This document shows, in pieces, positions 55,381 to 64,000 of a stretch of DNA of 64,000 nt. Position numbers and translations under genes: made by a program. The notes beneath the pieces were generated by a model. The model saw nothing but the letters and a program-made list of their open reading frames with translations, was not told where the DNA came from and made no database searches. Every line of letters begins with the position of its first letter. The stretch's first letter is position 1. Location of the stretch: positions 6,482,501-6,546,500 of the forward strand of contig CM051030.1 in the NCBI GenBank assembly GCA_027627225.1, in the 5' to 3' direction. This DNA comes from Congeria kusceri. Taxonomy: Eukaryota; Mollusca; Bivalvia; Myida; Dreissenidae.

Positions 55381-55700
55381 GGTCAGATCGACTGCTGTCA
55401 TAAAATCTAGATTGTCAGATCGACTTCTGTCAAAATCTAGGTGGTCACATTGACTGCTGTCATAAAATCTAGATGGTCAGATCGACTGCTGTCATAAAAT
55501 CTAGGTGGTCACATTGACTGCTGTCATAAAATCTAGGTGGTCAGATCAACTGCTGTCATAAAATCTTGGTGGGCAGATTGACTGCTGTCAATAAAATCTA
55601 GGTGGTCAGATTGACTGCTGTCAATAAAATCTAGGTGGTCAGATTGACTGCTGTCAATAAAATCTAGGTGGTCAGATCGACTGCTGTGATAATCTAGGTC
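55381..55700. repeat. About 30-bp minisatellite, 10-11 copies
   Basis: The unit is GGTCAGATTGACTGCTGTCA plus ATAAAATCTAG, with length variants of 26-32 bp. Confidence 0.9.
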
Positions 55701-56173
55701 AGGTACGATATTGAGTTGAGTGATAAAATAACTAGGTTGTTTGGTCAAATACTATCACAAACTTGATAAACAGTCCACTGGTGTAGCACACCAATGGTCT
55801 GGTGGTGACACAACGGATTATCTGGCTACAAAACTTGGGGGTCGCAGGTTTTAACCCCTGCTACTCCCACTAACAGGGGTGCAGTGTGCCTTACTATGAT
55901 GGCACCACATGTGGGTAACTCTTTGTAAGTCAACAAACAAGTTGAAAACGTCACTCGAACAGATAAACACTTATAGGCTATAAGTTATGGCTAACAACAG
56001 TGCTTTCTTTGTACATCATTGTTTTGTTCATATTGTTACTTTATACTGTCAATACATACAGTTGGAATGACATGATTGTGAAATGTTTTGATGGTCTTTT
56101 GTTCAAAGAAAGTGCTTTTAAAATGTGTTACTGATTTCAGTGCAGGTGAGTAGCAATCGTCTGCCGGTACTTG
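55701..56173. other. Intergenic with SINE remnant
   Basis: About 55789-55870 resembles a degraded tRNA-derived SINE head (TGGTCTGGTGG, then GGTTTTAACCCC). Nothing else is recognised. Confidence 0.35.
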
Positions 56174-56589
56174 TGGTGCCGGCCTAGCTACGCCCGTAGA
56201 GGCGCAATTATGTTTTTGCAAACAAACAAGTCAAAGGTTCTATGAGGCGTATCGTGGGAAAACCGGACTTAATGCATGTGCGTAGTGTCGTCCCGCATTG
56301 TCCTGTGCACAGGCTAATCAAGGACGGCACTTTCTGCTTTTAGGGTATTTTTCTTTTTCAAGGAAGTCTCTTCTAAACATAAAACCACTGTAGACGGAAA
56401 GTGTCGTCCCGGATTAGCCTGTGCAGACTGCACAGGCTTATCCGGGACTACATTTTACGCACATGCATTAAGCCCGCGTTTCCCAAGACACGTCTCATAT
56501 AGTTCTATTGTTGATTGACAACTTGATTCTGACTGACCAGTTTGCTCAAACCAGATTGCGCCTATACGGGCGTAGCTAGGCCGGCACCA
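56174..56589. mobile_element. Outer TIR element hosting a nested MITE
   Basis: The ends TGGTGCCGGCCTAGCTACGC and GCGTAGCTAGGCCGGCACCA are perfect complements and continue inwards (CCGTAGAGGCGCAAT; ATTGCGCCTATACGG). CTTG flanks both sides (56170-56173 and 56590-56593), suggesting a short duplication. The palindromic MITE copy 4 is inserted inside. Confidence 0.75.
56243..56497. mobile_element. Palindromic MITE, copy 4 (nested)
   Basis: It is flanked by TA on both sides (56241-56242 and 56498-56499); the ends are TGAGGCGTATCGTGGG and CAAGACACGTCTCA. It is inserted in the element 56174-56589. Confidence 0.82.
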
Positions 56590-57086
56590 CTTGCCATGAT
56601 CAGAAACAGTAGCTCTCAAGTTTGGATTGGATTACTGTCGATATCATTGACAACGCGAAACCTCTAAATCAGCTGTCAGACACCATGATTTGTAACCTGC
56701 ATTTCACATACTCAAAACACGACATACAGTTTTTTATTCAATGATTATAATGCAATTATGTGGTTAAACATGATGCAACAAGCCAATGGTTTCAGTTGTG
56801 CATATAGTATTTATCAAAGTAAGTCGATTTATTATGTTGTTTATTATTTTGAGATCTGTTATGCCTTCTGGAGTAGAACAATTCTAAGGTATCTCTACCA
56901 GGTAGCAAAATTTTCTCCAAAAATAACAGATATTCGTCACAAGTTTAACTTTGCACAAAAATGTGCTTTTGAAAACTTGAAATATGAACAATAATGTAAT
57001 ATAGAACAGAAAAAGGTCAGTGTAAGAAAATTTCTGATAACCAAAAACTGTGCAACTGCACCTTTTATATCCTCTGCGCAATAAAT
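56590..57086. other. Intergenic AT-rich sequence
   Basis: Nothing recognised. Confidence 0.4.
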
Positions 57087-57262
57087 ATGTGCATCAGCGC
57101 TTTGATTTATTTGCTCACGATGCTCATCAGCGCTTTGATTTATTTGCTCACGATGCGCATCAGCGCTTTGATTTATTTGCTCATGATGCGCATTAGCGCT
57201 TTGATTTATTTCCTCACGATGCGCATCAGCGCTTTGATTTATTTCCTCTCGATGCGCATCAG
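57087..57262. repeat. 33-bp minisatellite, about 5 copies
   Basis: The unit is ATGCGCATCAGCGCTTTGAT plus TTATTTGCTCACG. It is a multiple of three, so it leaves an open frame. It abuts a MITE copy whose left end is missing. Confidence 0.93.
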
Positions 57263-57369
57263 GGAAACACGGGCATAATGCATGTGCGTAAAGTGTCGTC
57301 CTGGATCAGCCTGTGCTGTCCGCACTTTATGCAGATGCATTTAGTCCGGGTTTCCCATGACACGACTCA
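57260..57369. mobile_element. Palindromic MITE, copy 5, truncated
   Basis: The left terminus is lost; sequence starts at GGGAAACACGGGCATAATGC. The right end CCCATGACACGACTCA is present. The middle is deleted. Confidence 0.7.
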
Positions 57370-57840
57370 TTTTATTATTGGACAAAGGTAAATAAACAAA
57401 AAATATCTGACAAACTCAATAAAATGTTATAGAGTCGGGGCATTATTTTATGGTAGGTTGGGTATCCTGAAACAAACATTTGTTTACGCCTAACGCGCCT
57501 CGAAAAGAATGCGAGCGATCTGATAGCGCCGTCAAATACCAACCATCTCGTTCATCTAAAATTAAAACCCACAGATATAATAAATCCCTGAGCATGAAAA
57601 TCTATCTAGAAATCAATCAATCAATAAGTATATGATTATCCAGTCAGATATCGATCTAACGTCGGTGTGACCGGGACCACATGAATACGTAGTTATGATA
57701 GCAAACGAACGGTGTTTTAAGCGATGGGAATTAAAGGTGCGTTCTAATGCTTGTTATAAATTTATATTTACATTTTTCGCTTGCGAGTATTTTATAGTAA
57801 GACAATGTATTTTAAGCCACACACGCGCACTAGTATCTTG
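57370..57840. other. Intergenic sequence
   Basis: Nothing recognised. Confidence 0.4.
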
Positions 57841-58170
57841 GTGATATCCGTGGTCTAATGGTAACGCACTGGCTTCACATCGCAGGTTCAAGACCCCGCT
57901 ACACCTTAACCTACTTACTTGTCCTTCGAATGGGACGTTAAACCGAGGGGCAGTGTACGAGGTGCTTTACACGGGGGGCTGCTGGAACGGGGCGTCTCCT
58001 TTATCTTGCACAAATCCCCCGTAAACTCGCGAATCTTTTGGTGGCAATTGCCATACGGTAGAGAACTCCAGTGCACTCGATAAAAATTCACCAAACATAC
58101 ACAGAATGGAAAACCGTGTACACCGCCTTTAAGGGCGCACTGACGGGAGTCTTCCTAGAGTTGAAATGAA
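57841..58170 (+). repeat. tRNA-derived SINE
   Basis: The A box TGGTCTAATGG (57851-57861) and B box GGTTCAAGACC (57885-57895) fit pol III consensus, with spacing shorter than in a tRNA. The body contains AATGGGACGTTAAACCGAGG, a type of word seen in the conserved middle part of several mollusc SINEs. The 3' end is not sharply defined. Confidence 0.65.
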
Positions 58171-58411
58171 TTTCCGTCCATTTCTGACAACTTAACAAGT
58201 AATTGAAAAGTTACTGTGAAACAGATTTATTGACACCTGGATACGAACGATTTCGCTGCGTGAGTTTTATAGAGTGTTTGACAGTTTGATAAATACTTTA
58301 TGGCATTTGTTGTAGTACCAAGCGTGGATTTTATTGGGTAGTTGAAGTAGTCATTATTCGTACTTGGTCACTGATTTTGATATTTAGTTTCTTACGTTAA
58401 GATATTTAATT

Positions 58412-58556
58412 AGGCGTGTCGTGGGAAACCCGGGCTTAATGCATGCGTGTAAAGTGTCGTCCCTGATCTGCCTGTGAAGTCCGCACAGGACGGCACTGTC
58501 TGCTTTTATGGTATATTCCGTTTTGAGGTAGTCTCTTCTCTTTCCCACGACACGCC
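58412..58556. mobile_element. Palindromic MITE, copy 6, internally deleted
   Basis: The ends AGGCGTGTCGTGGG and CCCACGACACGCC are present, with about half of the usual middle lost. Confidence 0.72.
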
Positions 58557-59339
58557 ACAATTATGGGTATAACAAACCCCAGGGACCATGGTCTTTATTC
58601 AACAACCCATTCTTAGACTTAAGAATTAAGTACAGACTTAGACTCGATAAGTGATACTTTTGCGTTTGCAAGTATTCTGGGTACCAATGTTGCTTATGGC
58701 ATGATGAAATCGCTTAAATAAAGAATATTGTAGTAATTAGAGTGGATGAATACCAGATAAGATTCAAATTTACAGCGCTTAAAGAACATATAATAGTTAG
58801 AAGAAAAATCATTACTCCTAATCTAAAACCTAAGAATTAGTTGGTGAATACGAGCTTCGGTGAAGCGTGCAACTCATAGGGCAGTTTTAACCGAATAATT
58901 AGCTCTGTATACGTGCATATAACGAGTGAACTTAGCTTGCATGTTCTTCAATTCTATTCTTTCAGTGCATGAAAGTCTTTTTTTCATAGTTTATACATGT
59001 AGATGTTTTGTTTTTTTCATTAAAGGGCTACATGCACATTTTTGTCTTCTAAAATCTTCACCTTTCGTTTCCTCGCGTACTTCAGATAACGCGAAATCGT
59101 TTTCGTAAATCCACGCTTTCTATTATCAGTGAACATGATTTATTTTTTACTTCCCGCAATTCACAGATCCTTTAAATTGTATTCAATCGTTAATCATAAA
59201 TGATGAACTCTGTGCGCATTGTTTACCGGGAGATTTTCGAGTGATCTGTGCTTAAAAGTACTACATATACGCGGTTTAAGTACAGTTGATACTTATTATG
59301 GAACCGGGTGGTGAACGCTTATAGTAGGTCAAATGTGAT
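58557..59339. other. Intergenic sequence
   Basis: AT-rich with no recognised feature. Confidence 0.4.
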
Positions 59340-59665
59340 GAGTGCCACTCGGACGAAGATTACGATTATGTTGGCGATGATACAGATGAGGTTGATGGTG
59401 TTGACCTTGATGATGATGACGACGATAATGATGATGATGATGACGGTGATAAGAAGATGATGATGATGTTAATGATAATGCTGATTAGAAGATGATGATT
59501 TTGACGATGATGTGATGACGCAGACGATGATGCCTATCATGATTATGATGATGAAGATGGTGATTTGGATGATTATAGCATGGCATTCGTACTGCTGCTT
59601 CTGAATCTGGCGTCGTTGCTGCTGCTGCTGCTGGTGTCGCTGCTGCTGCTGATGATGATGGTGAT
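59340..59665. repeat. GAT/GCT trinucleotide-rich simple sequence
   Basis: Runs of GATGATGATG with interruptions, and CTGCTGCTGCTG near 59615-59652. It makes acidic or poly-Ala frames by composition alone. Confidence 0.85.
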
Positions 59666-60288
59666 GATTGTTTTACATTTGTATGCTCATTTCTATATAA
59701 CTTACATACACAATAGATGTTCATGTGATGATAAAGCGTAATTAATGCCGCATTATATTTGATCATAATAACAGCAAGGTGATCCAAGTCCGAGGGGTAA
59801 TGTATTATATATTATTACAATTAATTGTTAATAGAATGGTAATTCCAAACAATCAATCGCTATTATACACGATATAAGTATTAAACATGTATGAATTAAG
59901 TTCTACGTGTACTGTACGGATGAATACTATTTTCATTCCATTGAGGCAGCGTAGCCGTATAGAATGACACGTTGATTTAAACAGCCTTTGAAATTAAATA
60001 TGAGTTGCTCGATACGTTTAGGATACTCGATACCCCGTGGGAATTGATCACCACAGGGACGTAGCTAGCTGACAGGCATTGCTCAATAAATCGTGACAGG
60101 TATACAGTCAGTGTATGCGTGCGTAAGCGTTTCACGGTATTGAACACGTTCTTTATGAAAAACGCGAATTCAAATAATTAACCCTGAAACTCTACTAATT
60201 TTGGTTCGATTGCGTCGAACGCCTGGGGCTAAATGAAACACGTTCAAATCTGTCTTAGAGAAAGACCATCTCGAAGGCTTCCCGAGTA
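59666..60288. other. Intergenic sequence
   Basis: No recognised feature. Confidence 0.4.
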
Positions 60289-60308
60289 GGGAATTCACGA
60301 CCTCCCGA
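60289..60308 (-). repeat. Remnant of SINE flanking the 31-bp array
   Basis: Together with about 60270-60308 this is the reverse complement of the head of the SINE at 61525 (CGAGTAGGGAATTCACGACC, CTCCCGATCGCAAGG). It identifies the origin of the array. Confidence 0.6.
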
Positions 60309-61052
60309 TCGCAAGGCGGACCCCATATCCATCAATACATCGCAAGGCGGACACCATATCCATCGATACATCGCAAGGCGGACACCATATCCATCAATAC
60401 ATCGCAAGGCGGACCCCATATCCATCAATACATCGCAAGGCGGACCCCATATCCATCAATACGTCGCAAGGCGGACCCCATATCCATCAATACATCGCAA
60501 GGCGGACACCATATCCATCAATACATCGCAAGGCGGACACCATATCCATCAATACATCGCAAGGCGGACACCATATCCATCAATACATCGCAAGGCGGAC
60601 ACCATATCCATCAATACATCGCAAGGCGGACACCATATCCATCAATACATCGCAAGGCGGAAATCATATCCATCAATACATCGCAAGGCGGACACCATAT
60701 CCATCAATACATCGCAAGGCGGACACCATATCCATCAATACATCGCAAGGCGGACCCCATATCCATCAATACATCGCAAGGCGGACCCCATATCCATCAA
60801 ATACATCGCAAGGCGGACCCCATATCCATCAATACATCGCAAGGCGGACCCCATATCCATCAATACATCGCAAGGCGGACACCATATCCATCAATACATC
60901 GCAAGGCGGACACCATATCCATCAATACATCGCAAGGCGGACCCCATATCCATCAATACATCGCAAGGCGGACACCATATCCATCAATACATCGCAAGGC
61001 GGACCCCATATCCATCAATACATCGCAAGGCGGACACCATATCCATCAATAC
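60309..61052. repeat. 31-bp minisatellite, 24 copies, derived from a SINE
   Basis: The unit is TCGCAAGGCGGACACCATAT plus CCATCAATACA. It matches, inverted, the ATGGTGTCCGCCTTGCGG segment of the tRNA-like SINE head at 61535-61560. GGACACC and GGACCCC variants are interspersed. Confidence 0.95.
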
Positions 61053-61069
61053 ACGACTGCGACTCTAGT

Positions 61070-61334
61070 TGAGGCGTGTCTTGGCTAAATGCATGTGCGT
61101 AAAGTGTCGTCCTGGATCAGCCTATGCAGTCCGCACAGGCTAATCCAGGACGGCACTCTCCGCTTTTATGGTATTTTCTGTTTCAAGGAAGTCTCTTCTA
61201 AACATAAATCCACTGTAGGCGGAACGTGCCGTCCCGGATTAAATCCACTGTAGGCGGAAAGTGGCATCCCGGATTAATCCGGGACAACACTTTAAGCACC
61301 TGCATTTAGCCCGGTTTTCCCACCACACGCCTTA
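61070..61334. mobile_element. Palindromic MITE, copy 7
   Basis: The ends TGAGGCGTGTCTTGG and CCCACCACACGCC are present; the element has a partial internal duplication of AAATCCACTGTAGGCGGAA (61206 and 61240). Confidence 0.75.
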
Positions 61335-61524
61335 TTCATTAACTCTAATACGTGTACGCTTAATGTCGAACAGCAATTTCGCTATGTTAAAAGTTCTTTT
61401 TATTTGATTTCATAGGGTTTAATGTTTATAACAAAAAATCAGTGTGTGAGTCAATGTTTAGTCCATTACTACCGAACATTGCGATGCCCATTTCACGTCC
61501 ATATTACTGCAACCGTGCAACGTA

Positions 61525-61700
61525 GTGTAATGGACATGGTGTCCGCCTTGCGGTCGGGAGTTCGTGAGTTGGATCCCTACTCGGGGAGCGTTCAAACGAT
61601 CTTTCTCAAAGGACACCAAGTACTGGTTCTACCCAGGAAATGGACTCGAGAGTGGCTCAATAAGCCTCTGGCTTTCGACAAAATCGAGCTGAAATAAACA
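61525..61700 (+). repeat. tRNA-derived SINE, full-length looking
   Basis: The A box is TAGTGTAATGG (61523-61533) and the B box like AGTTGGATCCC (61567-61577). The body reads ACCCAGGAAATGGACTCGAG, GGCTCAATAAGCCTCTGGCT and AATCGAGCTGAAATAAA, a sequence I associate with bivalve SINEs. A 91-codon frame across it is not a gene. Confidence 0.72.
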
Positions 61701-61754
61701 GGACTAAAATAAACTTACACTAAACTTAACTGAACTAGTGCGAGCATTGTAGGA

Positions 61755-62040
61755 CCATATTTTTCACATATCATATTGTTTACATCTGTGAAAAATTGGA
61801 TCTCATTCTTCACAGGTGTGAAAATTGAGATCTTAAAAATAGTCTTCACATTTTCTGTGAAGTTTGTGTGATCGCATCCACTTTTTTGATATGCAATTCA
61901 ATCATATTCTGTGATCCTCACGCATACCGCGTTTTTTGGCCAATCTCATTCTTCATACTTAAAATGTGGCAAATGAGATCCTATTATTCACATGTGTGTG
62001 AAAATTATGATTTGTGAAATAATGATCTTACAGAGCATTA
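61755..62040. repeat. Degenerate cluster of TTCACA/TGTGAA palindromes
   Basis: At least eight TTCACA or TGTGAA words, often as TTCACA-N-TGTGAA, with ATGAGATC or GATCTCAT words between them. No tandem period is clear. Confidence 0.55.
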
Positions 62041-63238
62041 ACTCGCAACTCTAAGCTACGCCCGTGCATAATCGGACAATCTGACGTATTCTGTTCAAGG
62101 TTTGTGTGTGCTCGCAATGAATACCGACTACTTAATGTGTTCTTACCCTCAAATATACTTACATAGAAATATTGTCAATATTTACTGTGTGTCTTTTACT
62201 TACCTAAATCGGACTTTTCGAGACGGCAACTACGTACACGTTTAATTCAATATCGTTTATTTTAATTGTGGTAAACTGTGTGAGTATATACAATATACAA
62301 TGTACATGGAGTTTTTTTTATTAAATATTGCTTTGGATAGGGTAATGTACGTCAGATTATTGTGTCTTTTACGATTACTTTCTTAATTAAATAAACTATA
62401 TAATTTATTAATGCAAAACGTACATATTGGAAGTACAGTTTGTTAAATGTCATTTCTGCATAAAGTGAGGCATTGGACTTATTAAACAATATTTAGTCTG
62501 TTTGAAGTATAATTACTTATAAAGAGGTATAACTCAGACACATTTACCTGACACTCAAGAACTCTATAAGCGCTTGAATAGTTTCCTATAATTATACTCG
62601 GTTTTGTTCGTGCACATGTTTCACGTGTGTTTTTTTTTATACATTAACTGTATTTTCAGCGGGGTTCTCTTACATCGATTGAACTCGATTAAAGTACGGA
62701 AACTAACTTACTCATAGGAATGGATATATACTTAAGTAAAATAAGTTAAGCAACAACCAAGATGTAAGCAAATATAAAACGCATCTTAAAGTGAAAACGC
62801 CACATTGTTTATTGGTCGTATTTAATTATAACATTGTGACGTTTATACCAAGCATGATGTTGATATTCACTAGTGAACTGTCTTTAAAGAGAAGGACCAG
62901 TACTATAAAGACTATTTATTAAACGGTGACTCAATGAAATATATCAAGTTATATTTTTTTGTTGCAAAACTTATTTTACTTAGTATATATCCACACATAA
63001 AGGTCAGTTTCAGGTTAGTGTGTCCGAGTTACATGATCTTTTTTTCCGAAATAAATAGTATTTATTTCCTCGCGCATCTGATATTAGTACATACCGGACA
63101 TAATATTTCTTTAATGTACTGCACATTATATGTTTATTATTACAGAACGACAGTTTTTCTTATACTAGAATGTACATTATGGGGAAAATACGACGAAAAA
63201 CATGCTCAAAGTTAACTAAATTCATGCATGCTTTATAG
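62041..63238. other. Intergenic AT-rich sequence
   Basis: No recognised feature. Confidence 0.4.
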
Positions 63239-63293
63239 ACCCTAGACGGAAATGGCACGGATCAAGATATACTGAAACAACGAAAATGTCGAG
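63239..63293 (+). CDS. Possible isolated exon
   Basis: It lies between a CTTTATAG acceptor-like and a GAG/GTAACA donor-like site and reads TLDGNGTDQDILKQRKCR in one frame. Not recognised; the polar composition looks more protein-like than its surroundings. It could be part of a gene continuing beyond the window, or chance. Confidence 0.2.
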
Positions 63294-63441
63294 GTAACAC
63301 TTTGATTTACTTACTGCGTCTTGTATTTAATATGTTGCTGATTTTATTTCAATTACATCAACTATTATTGTAAGGATACAAACATACCCAGCCGTTGCTT
63401 TAAGTACTCGAACCTGGATATAAGAATTATCATTATAATAA

Positions 63442-63705
63442 GGCCCAAAAAACCCTCTGTGTTTCGGGCAACCCGACTCTACTTAGCGAAAAGAAAAGTG
63501 ACAATTATGTTTTTAGCGTCGATTGTTTTCCGTGAAACCCTTATTCGTCAGATTTGAGATAATTTTCTTTCTTTTTTTTTTAACAGTAATGTGTATTTAA
63601 AAAAAAGATTTAAAAAAAACACAGCAACACTAAATCCCCGACCCTACCAAACTTATTTGAGTCCGTTGCTCGAAACACACAATTTATTTTTATTTTTTGG
63701 GGGCC
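63442..63705. mobile_element. Harbinger-like MITE, copy 3
   Basis: The ends GGCCCAAAAAA and TTTTTTGGGGGCC are flanked by TAA (63439-63441 and 63706-63708). The interior matches copy 2 (GTTTTTAGCGTCGATTG; CCGTTGCTCGAAACAC). Confidence 0.75.
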
Positions 63706-63708
63706 TAA

Positions 63709-64000
63709 ACGCATCACCACTTATTAATACAATTTCCATAAGTTTTAAATATATTCTAAGAAAACTTAATCCACACGACGATATATACATAAATGTATCA
63801 TGGAACTCTGTATCTGTATTTCTCGGTCCGTTTTAATAATATACATATAAATAAATGTTACACTTACAGAGGCGAGTTATTATTAATGCAGTCTGTCACT
63901 ATCCTTGTATCGAGTCCGTAACCTTTCAATTTCTAACACATATTTAACATTTTCGCTTGGATTTTATAATATTCTAAGATTTAGTCAAAATTGTCTTCAA
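63709..64000. other. End of window, AT-rich
   Basis: Nothing recognised. Confidence 0.4.

Noticed and set aside
57841..57900. Functional tRNA gene
   Set aside because: A and B boxes are present, but the spacing is short and no complete acceptor or anticodon arm can be drawn; it is a SINE head.
59485..59787. Minus-strand frame with poly-Ala and His-rich runs
   Set aside because: Produced by GAT/GCT simple repeats.
60309..61052. CRISPR-like array of 31-bp units
   Set aside because: No spacers; the unit derives from a SINE.
61422..61697. 91-codon + frame
   Set aside because: Coincides with a tRNA-derived SINE.

Overview
The window is animal nuclear DNA from a mollusc, most likely a heterodont bivalve. 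It holds two intron-rich protein genes on the + strand embedded in AT-rich, very repeat-rich sequence. The bivalve call rests on the interspersed repeat families I recognise from such genomes: the palindromic MITE with ends like TGAGGCGTGTCGTGGG, the composite repeats that open with AGCTCACCTGAGC and close with GGCCCTCTTGT, and a TTAAAGGGAC-ended element with a tRNA-like core. The species cannot be named from sequence alone.

Gene 1 (4118-21328, 7 coding exons, 278 aa) is PSMG2/PAC2, a proteasome assembly chaperone. Its first intron carries a 4.09-kb Ty3/Gypsy LTR retrotransposon on the minus strand (4287-8377), with 195-bp LTRs and a 5-bp target duplication but broken reading frames. Introns 3 to 5 hold composite repeats, an 18-bp array and a roughly 48-copy 43-bp minisatellite (18064-20112). 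Each unit of that minisatellite is a copy of the 3' splice site plus the start of exon 6.

Gene 2 (26159-53289, 14 coding exons, about 434 aa) is ZPR1, the duplicated C4 zinc-finger protein. All splice junctions are readable. Two of its introns look U12-type: intron 6 is AT-AC and intron 9 is GT-AG. In exon 7 the frame is broken by one base inside a CCCC run, which is either an assembly error or a real lesion. Its introns are loaded with minisatellites, several of which abut splice sites, and with nested composite repeats and small DNA transposons. These include a hAT-like element with an 8-bp target duplication and a Harbinger-like element with TTA duplications.

The rest (1-3800, 21329-26158 and 53290-64000) has no convincing gene. 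It contains MITEs, tRNA-derived SINEs, minisatellites of 25, 30, 31 and 33 bp, and unclassified AT-rich DNA. No CRISPR array, rRNA, functional tRNA or bacterial-type operon was seen. The two genes are in the same orientation about 4.8 kb apart; both encode conserved intracellular housekeeping proteins, but nothing here shows that they act together.
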